The translations under genes were made by a program, and so were the position numbers. A model generated the notes under the pieces. The model saw only the letters and a list, made by a program, of their open reading frames with translations, was not told the DNA's origin and ran no database searches. Below, one piece after another: positions 1-9,000 of a stretch of 18,342 nt of DNA (positions within the stretch are counted from its first letter, which is position 1; each line of letters opens with the position of its first letter). Origin of the DNA: JAMXLO01 sp046732975 (GTDB lineage: Bacteria; Pseudomonadota; Alphaproteobacteria; Acetobacterales; Acetobacteraceae); NCBI GenBank assembly GCA_046732975.1, contig JBKPOG010000022.1:1-18342 (forward strand), read 5' to 3'.

Positions 1-973
1 GCGCAATCCGGACTACTACCACAAAGGCCTGCCGTATCTTGATGCGTTCGTCGGCATCTTCAGCGAGAAGCAGGTCGTGCGGGTGGAGGCTATCCACTCC
101 GGCCGTGCGGCGATGGAGTTCCGCGGTCTCCCGCCATCCGCGATCAGCGACTTGCGGCGGGAACTCGGCGACAAGATCAAGGTGCAAACCCACGACTGGA
201 ACTGCGGCAACCTGATCACGCCCAACGCACGGCGCAAACCGTTCGACGACGTGCGCGTGCGCCGTGCGCTGCTTCTGGCCATCGACCAGTGGAACAGCGC
301 ACCGGCGCTGTCGAAGATCGCCAACGTGCACACCGTGGGCGGCATTGTATTCCCTGGCTCGCCGCTTGCGGCGACCAAGGAAGAGCTGCAGAAACTGGCA
401 GGGTTCTGGCCCGATATTGAGAAGTCGCGTATCGAGGCCCGCCGCCTACTGAAGGAAGCCGGTGCAGAGGGTTTGCGCCTGGAGCTGCTCAACCGAAATG
501 TCGATCAGCCATACAAATACGTCGGCACCTGGCTGGTCGATCAGTGGAGCAAGATCGGCGTGACCGCAACGCAGCGCGTCCAGCCGACCGGCCCATGGCT
601 GCAGGCGATGCGCAGCGGAGACTTCGACGTCGTGGTCGAGGCAAACTGCAACAGCGTGGTAAACCCGGTGCTGGATACCCAGAAATACCTGCCGCGCGAG
701 AAGTTCGCAGCCAACTATGGCGGCTACGCCGATCCGGAGGAGGTCGATATCTACGAGAGGATGCTGCGAGAGACCGACTCCGGCAAACAGCGGGCCCTTA
801 TGCGGCAATATGAGGCGCGGATCATCGATAGCCAAGCGCATGAGTTCCCGATGCTGTGGTGGTATCGTGAGATACCTGAGCGATCCTACGTTCGTGGCTG
901 GAAGATCGGGCCTAGCCACTTCATCAATCAGGATCTGTCCAACATCTGGCTTGACGAGGCGCCAGCCGGTTAG
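1..973 (+). CDS. ABC transporter substrate-binding protein, family 5 (5'-truncated by window edge)
   Basis: This is the C-terminal 323 codons (frame from base 2) of a periplasmic solute-binding protein of the SBP_bac_5 family, which captures peptides, opines or similar solutes and hands them to a DppBC-type permease. It is open from the first base, with no start visible, and ends in TAG at 971-973. It aligns without gaps to the C-terminal part of the next gene. By eye I count about 42 differences in 323 residues, so roughly 87% identity, and the differences are mostly conservative. Shared landmarks include DWNCG, VEANCNSVVNP and the terminal NIWLDEAP. The true product is therefore probably about 540 residues with a signal peptide outside the window. 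The substrate cannot be read from the sequence. It is separated by 105 bp from the second copy and probably lies in the same operon. Confidence 0.93.
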   Translation, partial: RNPDYYHKGLPYLDAFVGIFSEKQVVRVEAIHSGRAAMEFRGLPPSAISDLRRELGDKIKVQTHDWNCGNLITPNARRKPFDDVRVRRALLLAIDQWNSAPALSKIANVHTVGGIVFPGSPLAATKEELQKLAGFWPDIEKSRIEARRLLKEAGAEGLRLELLNRNVDQPYKYVGTWLVDQWSKIGVTATQRVQPTGPWLQAMRSGDFDVVVEANCNSVVNPVLDTQKYLPREKFAANYGGYADPEEVDIYERMLRETDSGKQRALMRQYEARIIDSQAHEFPMLWWYREIPERSYVRGWKIGPSHFINQDLSNIWLDEAPAG

Positions 974-1078
974 GGCGCTGGAGATCGCCCGGCGGATTTC
1001 GCGGCGGGCAGCGACGTGCGATCACTGCCAACAATAAGAGGACGAGGCCAGGGGCAGACAACAAGGGAGGCAGCAACA
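974..1078 (+). other. Spacer between the two binding-protein genes
   Basis: This 105-bp gap separates the tandem binding-protein genes. I see no convincing terminator or promoter in it, only a strong ribosome binding site at its 3' end. Co-transcription of the two genes is the simplest reading. Confidence 0.6.
1063..1070 (+). promoter_or_regulatory. Ribosome binding site that fixes the start of the second binding protein
   Basis: AAGGGAGG lies 8 nt upstream of the ATG at 1079. It selects that ATG over the in-frame upstream ATG at 1016. The choice is supported by the signal peptide that begins exactly at 1079. Confidence 0.85.
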
Positions 1079-2698
1079 ATGCGATCAGTCTTGTTTGCGG
1101 CTTGGCTTGGAGCGGTCATCGTGGCCGGCCCAGCCACAGCGGCCAATACCGAAGAAGCAACACCCAAGCGCGGCGGCACGCTTACCTACATGATCCCGGC
1201 GGACGCGCCGCCGAGCCTGGACCTTCACCGCGAGGCGACATTCGCGCTGGTGCACGCGATCGCCCCGTTCTACAGCGTGCTGATGCGGGTCAATCCGGAG
1301 AACCCCTCCGACACCACGCAATTCGTCTGTGACCTGTGCACCTCGATTCCCAAGCCGACCGATGACGGCAAGACCTATACGTTCAAGATCCGCACGGACG
1401 TGAAGTTCCACGATGGCTCGTCGCTCACCGCAGCGGATGTCGCTGCGAGCTGGCACGAGATCGTCTTCCCGCGGCAAGGCGTGCTGAGCGCGCGCGCCAA
1501 CTGGTACTCGGTGGTTGATTCGGTCGACGCCCCAGACGCCACGACGGTGGTGTTCAAGCTAAAATTTGCCACGACCAGTTTCCTGCCGTCACTCGCGGAT
1601 CCTTATGCGGCCATCTACCCCAAGGCCATCCTCGATAAGGACCCGCACTGGTTCGAACAGCACGTGATGGGCTCAGGCCCATTCAAGTTTGTTGCCTATG
1701 ACATCGGCCAGGACATCAAAGGCGAACGCAATCCCGACTACTATCACAAGGGAATGCCCTACCTTGATGGCTTTGTTGGCATCTTCGCAGCCAAGCAGGT
1801 GGTACGCGTGGAGGCGATCCACTCCGGCCGCGCGGCGATGGAATTCCGGGGACTGCCCCCCTCGGCAATCAATGACCTGAAGCGGGAACTCGGCGACAAG
1901 GTGAAGGTGCAGACCAGCGACTGGAACTGCGGCAGCCTGGTCACGCCCAACGAGCGACGCAAGCCATTCGATGACGTTCGTGTGCGCAAGGCGCTGCTGC
2001 TTGCGGTGGATCAGTGGAACGGCGCGCCTGCGCTGTCGAAGATCGCCAACGTGCACACTGTCGGCGGCATCGTATTCCCCGGCTCGCCACTGGCGGCCAC
2101 CAAAGAGGAATTGCAGAAGCTAGCAGGCTTCTGGCCCGACATCGAGAAGTCACGCGCCGAGGCGCGGCGTCTGCTCAAGGAGGCCGGCCAGGAGAACCTG
2201 CACTTTGACTTGCTGAACCGCAATGTCGATCAGCCATACAAGTACGTGGGCACCTGGCTGGTCGATCAGTGGAGCAAAATCGGCGTGACCGCGACACAGA
2301 AGGTGGAACCGACCGGCCCGTGGTTCCAGTCGATGCGAAGCGGCGACTTCGATGTCGTGGTCGAGGCCAACTGCAATAGCGTCGTTAACCCCGTGTTGGA
2401 TACCCAGAAATACCTGCCGCACGATGTGTTCGTGGAGAACTACGGCGGCTATAGCGATCCTGAAGAGGTGGATATCTACAACAAGATGCTGCGCGAGACC
2501 GACTTCACCAAGCAGCGCGCGTTGATGCGACAGTACGAGACCCGCATCATCGATACCGAGGCACGGGAGTTCCCAATGATCTGGTGGTACCGCGAGATCC
2601 CCGAGCGTTCCTATGTGCACGGCTGGAAGATCGGTCCGAGTCACTATATCAACCAGGACCTGTCGAATATCTGGTTGGACGAAGCACCGAACGGCTGA
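1079..2698 (+). CDS. ABC transporter substrate-binding protein, family 5 (second tandem copy)
   Basis: This is a complete 539-residue periplasmic binding protein of the SBP_bac_5 family (oligopeptide/dipeptide/opine class). Residues 1 to about 21 form a Sec signal peptide (positive MR, hydrophobic LFAAWLGAVIVAG, cleavage near ATA-AN), so the mature protein should be periplasmic. The family's N-terminal pattern follows: a RGGTLTY strand, then TYTFKIRTDVKFHDG around residues 99-113. A CDLC pair lies near residue 84 and could form a disulfide (inference). The 540-residue size is normal for the family. The start is set by the ribosome binding site at 1063. Its C-terminal 60% is a near duplicate of the upstream gene, so the cluster carries two receptors for one permease. 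Ligand identity is unknown; membership in the family is very secure. Confidence 0.95.
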   Translation: MRSVLFAAWLGAVIVAGPATAANTEEATPKRGGTLTYMIPADAPPSLDLHREATFALVHAIAPFYSVLMRVNPENPSDTTQFVCDLCTSIPKPTDDGKTYTFKIRTDVKFHDGSSLTAADVAASWHEIVFPRQGVLSARANWYSVVDSVDAPDATTVVFKLKFATTSFLPSLADPYAAIYPKAILDKDPHWFEQHVMGSGPFKFVAYDIGQDIKGERNPDYYHKGMPYLDGFVGIFAAKQVVRVEAIHSGRAAMEFRGLPPSAINDLKRELGDKVKVQTSDWNCGSLVTPNERRKPFDDVRVRKALLLAVDQWNGAPALSKIANVHTVGGIVFPGSPLAATKEELQKLAGFWPDIEKSRAEARRLLKEAGQENLHFDLLNRNVDQPYKYVGTWLVDQWSKIGVTATQKVEPTGPWFQSMRSGDFDVVVEANCNSVVNPVLDTQKYLPHDVFVENYGGYSDPEEVDIYNKMLRETDFTKQRALMRQYETRIIDTEAREFPMIWWYREIPERSYVHGWKIGPSHYINQDLSNIWLDEAPNG

Positions 2699-2702
2699 GC
2701 AC

Positions 2703-3674
2703 GTGTATCAGTATATAACCAAGCGAGTGCTGCTGGTAATCCCGACACTGATCGGCGCCGCGGCACTCGTGTTCATCCTGATGCGGCTGATCCCCGGCGA
2801 CATCTGCGTGGTGCGCTTGGGGTCGGGCGGCAGTACCTTCGACCCGCGAGCGGTGACGCAGTGTCATCTGGAGCTCGGTCTCGACCGACCGCTGATCGTG
2901 CAGTTCCTCGACTTCCTGTGGGGAATTTTCACGTTCAACTACGGAATATCGATGTGGTCGGGCAAACCCGTGTCGCTGGAGATCTTGACCCGGTTGCCGA
3001 TCTCGCTGGAGATCGCATTGCTGGCCACCGTGATCGCCATCCTGATCGCCGTGCCACTCGGCACCATCTCGGCGTTGAAGCAGAACACCTGGCTCGACGT
3101 AGTGGTCCGCACTCTTGCGATTGGCGGGATAGCCACGCCGTCTTTCTGGCTCGGCATCATCTCGATCCTGTTCGTGCTTGACCTGACCAACGCGATCACC
3201 GGCAGGCCGTGGATGCCGCCGATCGACTACGTACCGATCTGGCAGGACCCGATCCGCAACCTGTCGATGGCTTTCCTGCCGGCGATCACGGTCGGCTATC
3301 GCTATGCGGCTGTCAGCATGCGGATGACGCGGTCGGCGATGCTGGAGGTGCTGCGGGAGGATTATATCCGCACCGCCCGCGCCAAGGGCCTGATCGAGAA
3401 GCTGGTGATCAACCGGCACGCATTGAAGAACGCGCTGCTGCCGGTGGTCACCGTGATCGGCATCGAGTTCGCCTTCCTGATCGGCGGCCTGGTTGTCACC
3501 GAGCAGGTGTTCAACCTGAACGGCATCGGACGCCTGTTCGTCCAGGCGGTGCAGAACCAGGACTACACGCTGACGCAGGCGCTGGTGATGCTGACCGTCG
3601 TCATCTTCGTGTTCAGCAACCTGATCGTCGACCTGTGCTATGCGTGGCTCGATCCGCGCATTCGCTTCGCCTGA
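2703..3674 (+). CDS. ABC transporter permease, DppB/OppB-like
   Basis: This 323-residue inner-membrane permease is one half of the translocation pore of a peptide-class ABC importer. The N-terminus YITKRVLLVIPTLIG followed by MRLIPGD is the classic DppB beginning, with the first helix at residues 9-29. Further helices follow, and the EAA loop that docks onto the ATPase is visible around residues 219-250 (EDYIRTARAKGL, then NALLPVVT). The C-terminus has the family pattern YAWLDPRIRF. I chose the GTG at 2703, four bases after the binding-protein stop, because the protein then begins at the conserved N-terminus. The in-frame ATG at 2613 would overlap the upstream gene and add a non-conserved extension. 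No strong ribosome binding site precedes the GTG, so translation may be coupled to the upstream gene. Confidence 0.95.
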   Translation: MYQYITKRVLLVIPTLIGAAALVFILMRLIPGDICVVRLGSGGSTFDPRAVTQCHLELGLDRPLIVQFLDFLWGIFTFNYGISMWSGKPVSLEILTRLPISLEIALLATVIAILIAVPLGTISALKQNTWLDVVVRTLAIGGIATPSFWLGIISILFVLDLTNAITGRPWMPPIDYVPIWQDPIRNLSMAFLPAITVGYRYAAVSMRMTRSAMLEVLREDYIRTARAKGLIEKLVINRHALKNALLPVVTVIGIEFAFLIGGLVVTEQVFNLNGIGRLFVQAVQNQDYTLTQALVMLTVVIFVFSNLIVDLCYAWLDPRIRFA

Positions 3675-3690
3675 TCACGGGCACGGGTAT

Positions 3691-3696
3691 AGGGAG
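3691..3696 (+). promoter_or_regulatory. Ribosome binding site of the DppC-like permease
   Basis: AGGGAG lies 7 nt before the ATG at 3704. It decides this start against the much longer in-frame opening that runs upstream through the dppB-like gene. Confidence 0.8.
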
Positions 3697-3703
3697 ACCG
3701 CGC

Positions 3704-4618
3704 ATGTCCATTACTGTGCAAGGCCAGCCGGTCGCCGGTTCCGGCATTACCGCGGACGAAATTGAACTCCGGCGCTCGTTCTGGCATGCCACGCTGCACT
3801 TCTGCCGCCGCGAGCCATTGGGCGCATTCGGCATGCTGATCGTGATCATCATGGCGGCGACCGGCGCGTTCGCCGAGCTGCTGGCACCGTACAGTCCCAC
3901 CGCAAACGACTTCATGGCGATGACCGAGGCGCCGAGTTGGACGCACTGGTTGGGCACCGATCAGTTCGGCCGCGACCTGCTGTCGCGCATCATCTATGGC
4001 GCACGCACCGCGTTGATCGTTGGCCTCACGTCGGCCATCGTCGGCGGGTTCGCCGGCCTAGTGCTTGGGGTCGCCAGCGCGTATTTTGGCGGAGCGCTGG
4101 ACCTTGTCTTTCAGCGCATCTTCGACATTGTCATGGCGTTTCCGCTCATCATCATGGCGTTGGCGATGGTGGCGATCTTCGGCACCGGCGTGCACAACGT
4201 TATTATCGCCATCACTATTCCGCTGATCCCGCGCTGCGCGCGCGTCGTTCGTTCCAGCGCGCTGGCGATCCGCGAAATCCCCTATGTTGATGCCGCGCGC
4301 GCCTGTGGTTTCAGCCATTCGCGCATCATCCTGCGCCACATGGTGCCCAATGTGATGGCGCCTTTCCTGATCATGCTAACGGCATTCGTTGGCCAGGCGA
4401 TATTGGCCGAAGCGTCGTTGTCCTACCTGGGGCTGGGCGTGCAGGAACCGACGCCGGCCTGGGGCCTTATGCTGCAGGGCGGCGCCGAGGAATATGCCTC
4501 AACGGCGCCGTGGATCGCGGTTTTCCCAGGGCTGGCGATCGCTTTGACGGTGTTCGGCGTCAGCCTGTTCGGAGACGCCCTGCGCGACGTGCTGGATCCC
4601 AAGCTTAGGGAGAGGTGA
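3704..4618 (+). CDS. ABC transporter permease, DppC/OppC-like
   Basis: This 304-residue inner-membrane permease is the partner of the DppB-like protein. Family signs are a cytosolic N-terminal tail with RREPLGAFGMLIV leading into helix 1 (about residues 40-60), the periplasmic APYSPTAND and HWLGTDQFGRDLLSR segment (about 61-95), and an EAA loop around residues 188-225 (REIPYVDAARACG, then HMVPNVMAPF). The C-terminal LFGDALRDVLDPKLR is typical. Length is normal. It follows the first permease by 29 bp and ends the + strand transporter run. No DppD/DppF ATPases follow; the next genes are on the opposite strand. The ATPases must be upstream of the window, elsewhere in the genome, or shared. Confidence 0.95.
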   Translation: MSITVQGQPVAGSGITADEIELRRSFWHATLHFCRREPLGAFGMLIVIIMAATGAFAELLAPYSPTANDFMAMTEAPSWTHWLGTDQFGRDLLSRIIYGARTALIVGLTSAIVGGFAGLVLGVASAYFGGALDLVFQRIFDIVMAFPLIIMALAMVAIFGTGVHNVIIAITIPLIPRCARVVRSSALAIREIPYVDAARACGFSHSRIILRHMVPNVMAPFLIMLTAFVGQAILAEASLSYLGLGVQEPTPAWGLMLQGGAEEYASTAPWIAVFPGLAIALTVFGVSLFGDALRDVLDPKLRER

Positions 4619-4628
4619 AGAGGGCCAA

Positions 4629-4655
4629 GGCCTCCGACGTAGGTGCCGGAGTGCC
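4629..4655. terminator. Hairpin between convergent operons, possible terminator
   Basis: The 43-bp gap between the two convergent operons contains an 8-bp stem (GGC-CTCCG against CGGAG-T-GCC, one bulged T) with a 10-nt loop. No U-tract follows in either direction, so it is only a plausible shared transcription end. Confidence 0.35.
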
Positions 4656-4661
4656 CTATGA

Positions 4662-4943
4662 TCACTCCCGGTCGGCGCCCCCCGTGTTCTTGCGCACGAT
4701 TGCCAGGACGATCAGCAGGTAGCCGGGCACCCGAAGAAGATAGACCCAGACCCGTCTCTCATCCTGCGGCGGCAACATGGCCAGCAGGGTGCTGTCCGCG
4801 GCCATGAGCCAAAAGGCGACAGCAAATGCGAGAAAAAGAAGGTCGCGACTGCGCCACCAAAACTTGGCGAAGAACAGTCCGCAGGCCAGGTAACCCATCG
4901 TGATCAGGCCGGACAGGTAGATTGCGAAATCCCACCCGATCAC
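4662..4943 (-). CDS. Small three-helix membrane protein, DUF5985-like (copy A)
   Basis: This 93-residue integral membrane protein has three predicted helices at about residues 6-26, 34-55 and 66-85. A positively charged RSRD turn (31-34) lies between helices 1 and 2, and a charged DERR loop (61-64) precedes helix 3. It resembles DUF5985 proteins (from memory, not searched); no biochemical role is known to me. I place the start at the GTG at 4943, which gives a 4-nt GTGA overlap with the preceding gene's stop. An in-frame TTG at 4955 would add four residues and is possible. The neighbouring gene encodes a related protein (shared pattern of small helix, basic turn, then LLF/I-aromatic helix), suggesting duplication and perhaps a heterodimer. 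It lies last in a Crp-regulator operon. Confidence 0.82.
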   Translation of the reverse strand: MIGWDFAIYLSGLITMGYLACGLFFAKFWWRSRDLLFLAFAVAFWLMAADSTLLAMLPPQDERRVWVYLLRVPGYLLIVLAIVRKNTGGADRE

Positions 4944-5227
4944 GGAGTTTCCCAAATGAAGCCGTAGAGAAGCACAGTAACGGCGAGCAGCGCCGTGACA
5001 GCGCGCGGGATCGTCAGATCAACTTCGGGGAGCAGCAGAACGTCGATTGCCAGGACCAGGTTGTTCAGTGCCATCATCGCGAAGCAGATCGCGCTCCAAA
5101 TCAGCAATCTGGTCCGTCCACGCGTATAGGCGCGCCCCAACAGATAGGCGCACAGCAGGCTGGTGACGACGCACAGCAGGCAGATGATCGTTTCCAGCGG
5201 GGAGCCGATGAAGCTGATCGTCAGCAT
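4940..5227 (-). CDS. Small three-helix membrane protein, DUF5985-like (copy B)
   Basis: This 95-residue membrane protein has three predicted helices at about residues 12-32, 42-62 and 72-92. A basic turn RGRTRLL (36-42) sits where copy A has RSRDLL. The second helix carries ALNNLVLAIDVLLLPEVDL, and the protein ends GFIWETP. The ATG at 5227 is preceded by GAGG at about 8 nt. It sits 23 bp after the stop of the Crp-like gene and overlaps copy A by 4 nt (GTGA), so all three are probably one transcript. It resembles DUF5985 members. Function is unknown; a role as a small membrane-bound partner or sensor component is only a guess. Confidence 0.85.
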   Translation of the reverse strand: MLTISFIGSPLETIICLLCVVTSLLCAYLLGRAYTRGRTRLLIWSAICFAMMALNNLVLAIDVLLLPEVDLTIPRAVTALLAVTVLLYGFIWETP

Positions 5228-5250
5228 GGCCGATCCTCGTCAGGCGGCGC

Positions 5251-6021
5251 TCAGCGCCTTTTTTCGCGCCGCCGCAGTCGGAACGCGTCGCCCAAGACCT
5301 TCTCGACAGGCTCGCGCAGGCTCACGACCTCGGGCCGCACGCTGTCCGACAACCCGACATAAGTCTTCAATCTGGCAACGTCGTGCAGCGTCACGCGCGA
5401 GCCATGCGTTTCGACGCCATACGCACGCAGCGCCATGAATGCCCGCGAGAGATTCTCGGCCCGACAACCGAGCCAGGGGGCGAGCAGCCCTTTGGTCACC
5501 GGGAGGCGGAAATCTGCGCTTGTCGCGGTGGGTTCCTTGACCTGGCTCAGCAGGAACGTTCCCAGCCGGTGCGCCGCCACCCGAACCTTCAGGTCCACAA
5601 TCTGCCGCGTCATGTTGCCGAGTTCGGCTGACATCGCGCGCATCATTGCGATAGCGGCGGCAGGCTGCGCCGTGACGATGTCTCTCATCGGCTGCGCTGC
5701 AATGCGGACGACCGACGCCTCCGATACTGCCTCTGCGCCCATCAGGTAGGGTTCGCCGGCGAGCACATTGGCCAGGACGAAGCTGCTCGCTGGCCCGAGG
5801 ATGTCGATCACGGTGCTGGACGCATCAGCTGCCGTCCCGGTCAGGCTGACGGTCCCATCGAGCAGAACGTACAGCGACTCGGGCAAGGCGCCCTCGCGGA
5901 ACAGTACATCGCCGGCGTCGACCTCCGCCACGTCGCCCGCGGCCGAGACGTGGTCCAGCGCGGCCTCGTCAAGTTCGGCGAACCCCGGCACGGCACGAAG
6001 CATCGTTGCGATTGGCTGCAT
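5251..6021 (-). CDS. Crp/Fnr-family transcriptional regulator
   Basis: This 256-residue cytosolic DNA-binding regulator has an N-terminal cyclic-nucleotide-binding-type beta roll at about residues 10-115 (DAGDVLFREGALPESLYVLLDG). A long dimerisation helix follows (120-150), then a Crp-type winged helix (about 172-213). Its recognition helix CRAENLSRAFMALRAYGV is followed by the wing GSRVTL. The only cysteine is in the helix-turn-helix (C186), so it cannot carry an FNR 4Fe-4S cluster. The usual Crp cAMP-contact residues are not clearly present; the effector is unknown. A C-terminal basic tail of about 40 residues (ending RREKRR) exceeds the usual length. I chose ATG 6021 because homology begins there; longer in-frame starts run into tamB. 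It heads the operon with the two DUF5985-like genes and may regulate them. Confidence 0.9.
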   Translation of the reverse strand: MQPIATMLRAVPGFAELDEAALDHVSAAGDVAEVDAGDVLFREGALPESLYVLLDGTVSLTGTAADASSTVIDILGPASSFVLANVLAGEPYLMGAEAVSEASVVRIAAQPMRDIVTAQPAAAIAMMRAMSAELGNMTRQIVDLKVRVAAHRLGTFLLSQVKEPTATSADFRLPVTKGLLAPWLGCRAENLSRAFMALRAYGVETHGSRVTLHDVARLKTYVGLSDSVRPEVVSLREPVEKVLGDAFRLRRREKRR

Positions 6022-6055
6022 GTCCCTCACGGGAGTTGTTGCACCTGACCGCTCT

Positions 6056-6061
6056 GTTATA
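6056..6061 (-). promoter_or_regulatory. Weak candidate -10 element upstream of the Crp-like gene
   Basis: On the - strand TATAAC lies 35 bp before the ATG at 6021, with TTGCCC 15 bp upstream of it. This could be a promoter in the 64-bp gap after tamB. Spacing and the -35 match are poor, so read-through from tamB is equally possible. Confidence 0.25.
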
Positions 6062-6085
6062 GGGGCCCGTTGCCGCGGGCAAATA

Positions 6086-9000
6086 TCAATACTCGAACTG
6101 ATAGGTGAGCCCAATGCTCGAGCCGCCGCTGTCGCTCGAACCCTGGGTGTTCCCGCCCCCCATGCCGGCGGTGGTCTCGAGCTTCAGGCCCCTGGTGATG
6201 TCGTACTGCAGCGCCGCCTGGGTGCCGCCCGAGGCGCTCTGCTTGGCACCCAGGTAAAGCCCAGGGGCGACGTACTTGCCGGCCTGCACCGTGGCCGCTC
6301 CCGCGTTGTTTGTGCCGACTGAGAGCCGATCGAGACCCAGCGATTTGCTCAAATTGGCCAGCGGATCGTTGGAGATCGCGCCGGAGAACGAGGCCAGCGC
6401 TGCCGCAATCTGTGCGATCTCGATTGGGCTGAGCTGGGATGTGCTGCGATGGAACATGATCTGCGCCAGGATTTCGTCCTGCGGCAGTTCGGGCACGCTG
6501 CTGAGCGTAATCTTTGGATGGCGCGCCGTACCTTCGACCGTGAGCGTGGCGACGATGCTGTTGGAGGTGGTGTTGGCGACGAAGTGAAGCGCAGGGTCGG
6601 AGATGCCCGCGCCGATGAAGTCGACGCTGCCTTCACTGAACCGCAGGCTCTGGCCGACCGCGTCGAAGGTGCCGCGTTGCAGCTTCAGGCCGCCGCTGGG
6701 CTGCGGATTGGCCGCCGTGCCATGGACCTGGATGGCACCAGCCAACTCGGCGTCCAGTCCGTGGCCCGCGACGAGCATCTGGTCCACGTTGATCGTCAGG
6801 TTCAGGCCGATCTCCGGAGCCGGCGCTGTCTTTGCCGGAGCCTGCTGCGGCGCGTTGGGATTGCGCACCGGAAGCACGGCAACGCTCTGCGGCAGCCGGT
6901 CCGGGATCTGCAGGTCGGCCCGGCGCACCCGCACCGTGCCCCGCACCGTCAGATTCTCCTCGGCCTCGCCGGCGATGGTGAGGTTCGCATCAAGCCGCGC
7001 GGTCAGCATGTCATTGGCGACCGGCGTGGCGTTCTGGGCGGTGAAGGTGAGATCGACCGGCATCGGTGCCGCGAGACCAATTGTACCGGACCCGCTGACT
7101 GTCCCGGACCCTGCCTGGGCGGAGAACCGGGCGAGCCGGACGTGCTCGCCGTCGGCCTGTACGGTGGCGGCAATGGCTCGCAGGTTGAAGCCCGCGCTAT
7201 AGTCCTGCACCTCGCCGCCGGCGAGTTGCGCGATACCCGCAACGCGCGGCGCGGCCTGCGTGCCGGTTATGCGGGCGTCGAGATTCATCTTGCCCGCCAC
7301 GCGGCGCCCACTGGCCGCCAGCAGTGGTTCGATCATCGCGAGGTCGGCCACGCCCGTAGTGCGCAGATCCAGCGCGCCGCCGCCTGTGACTGGCGCAGTT
7401 CCAGCCAGCGTCAGGTTGGAGCTTCCCGCCGTCAGCCGCGCATCGATCCGGGCCACGCCGCCATTCAGCACCGCCTCTGCCGTGAGGTTGGCCGGCGGCA
7501 TCGCCCGTCCCGGCCCACTCTTCAACTGTACGCCGCGCGCATTGAGCCGCACGTTGCCATTGGGCCGCGCTGATGTCCCGGTGAGGCGCGCATCGCCAGA
7601 GATCGACCCGTTCGCGGCAAATTGCGGCGAGACGACCGAGGCGAGGTCCGCAGGGAGATCGTGCAGGCTGGCAGTAAGGTCCAGCGTATCGCCTACCTTG
7701 CCACTCACCGCCAATACCGCCTGTTGCAGGCCGAGACGCAGATTGTCCACCGCCACTCCGTTTGCCGCATCAATATGCGCTGGGGCGAGCAAACGAAGGT
7801 TGAGATGTTTCCAGTCGGCCTGCAGCGAGGCCAAGGTCAGGCCGCGCTGCGGCACATTTACCGTGGCTGCTGTGTTCAGCCGCGCTGCCGCCCCGGACAG
7901 ATCGGGCACAGTTGCTGCCAGCCTGACCGCCAATGCGTCAAGCGGACCCCGCGCCTGCACGTTGGCGGAGGCTCCAAGCTTCCCAGCCGAAAGACCGTCC
8001 AGCGACAACGCGCCATCCACCACCGGATGGTTTGCCGGGTCGGTCACCGCCACGTTCAGCGTGGCGCGGGTGATTGAGGCGGTGCCAGGCATCCCCGCGT
8101 CGCGCACGTTGACGGCGAGCTTTGCCTCCGCCGGCGTGGAGTCCAGGGTCGCCTCAATGCTTCCGGCGATCCGTTTGCCAACCAGGCTCTCGAGGTCCGC
8201 AAGCCGGGTCATCGCGAAGGTCAGACGGCCTTCGGGGACGATGTTGGGTGGCGTCAGGGTGACCGCACCCTCTGCGTGGGCACTCTTCCAATCGGCGCGG
8301 CTAATCGTGAGATGTGTCACCCCGTCTGGCTGGCGCTGTGCGGCCATAGCCAGCCCGATCGGTGACCCAAGCAGAGCGCCCTGAGCGGTGAGTTGCCCGG
8401 TGGGCGCGGATGGCAGACCCTGCGCCTGCAGGTGAACGCTGAGCGCACCGCTGCTGATGTCCTGCGTCGCCACCTCGCCGTTCATGTCTGCCGTCAGGGA
8501 AAGGTCCTGTGAACTGCCGCCGACGTGCCCCTGCGCGGCCAACTTCCCGCGCAGCGACGGTTGTACGGCGGCCAGATTCGACAGCGCCATGGACCACGCG
8601 AGGTCGACGCTGCCTGGGCTGGCGTGGCCGGTCACCGAGGCAGTGGCCTCGCTGCCGTTGAGCGCGAAGCGGGTGATTGTCAGGTCCTGGCCGCGCACGC
8701 TGGCAAGCAGGTCGATACGGGCGTCACTACCGAGCAGGGCAGGCGCAGGCGGTGTGCCGGAATCCAGTCCGATCATGCCGGTCACCGCAAGCTGCGTGGT
8801 GCCATCCTGCATCCCGCCGCTCAGATCGAGCGTCGTATGACCCTCCAGCGTCGCCCCGGCGACGGCCGCAAACGGCGCCAATTGCGGAATGACCAGGTGG
8901 ACTTTGGCCTGAATCGCGCCCGCTGCCTGTGCCGAGCCATCCGCGCTCAGCAGCGGATGGTGCAGGGCGAATTCAACCGGCCGGTCCGGCGCCTCAAGGT

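Noticed and set aside
6065..6080. GCCCG-CGGGC hairpin just after the tamB stop
   Set aside because: The stem is only 5 bp and no T-tract follows on the - strand, so I do not call it a terminator.
6022..6085. Possible FNR/Crp box before the regulator gene
   Set aside because: No TTGAT-N4-ATCAA or TGTGA-N6-TCACA match; the TTGCACCTGACC stretch has no dyad symmetry.
6022..6114. Upstream extension of the Crp-like gene to an ATG at 6114
   Set aside because: The added 31 residues (with ICPRQRAPI) overlap tamB and precede the conserved N-terminus; ATG 6021 fits the family length better.
6449..8384. Two 374-codon + strand open frames inside tamB
   Set aside because: They are antisense to tamB, have arginine/serine-rich compositions without domains, and overlap each other.
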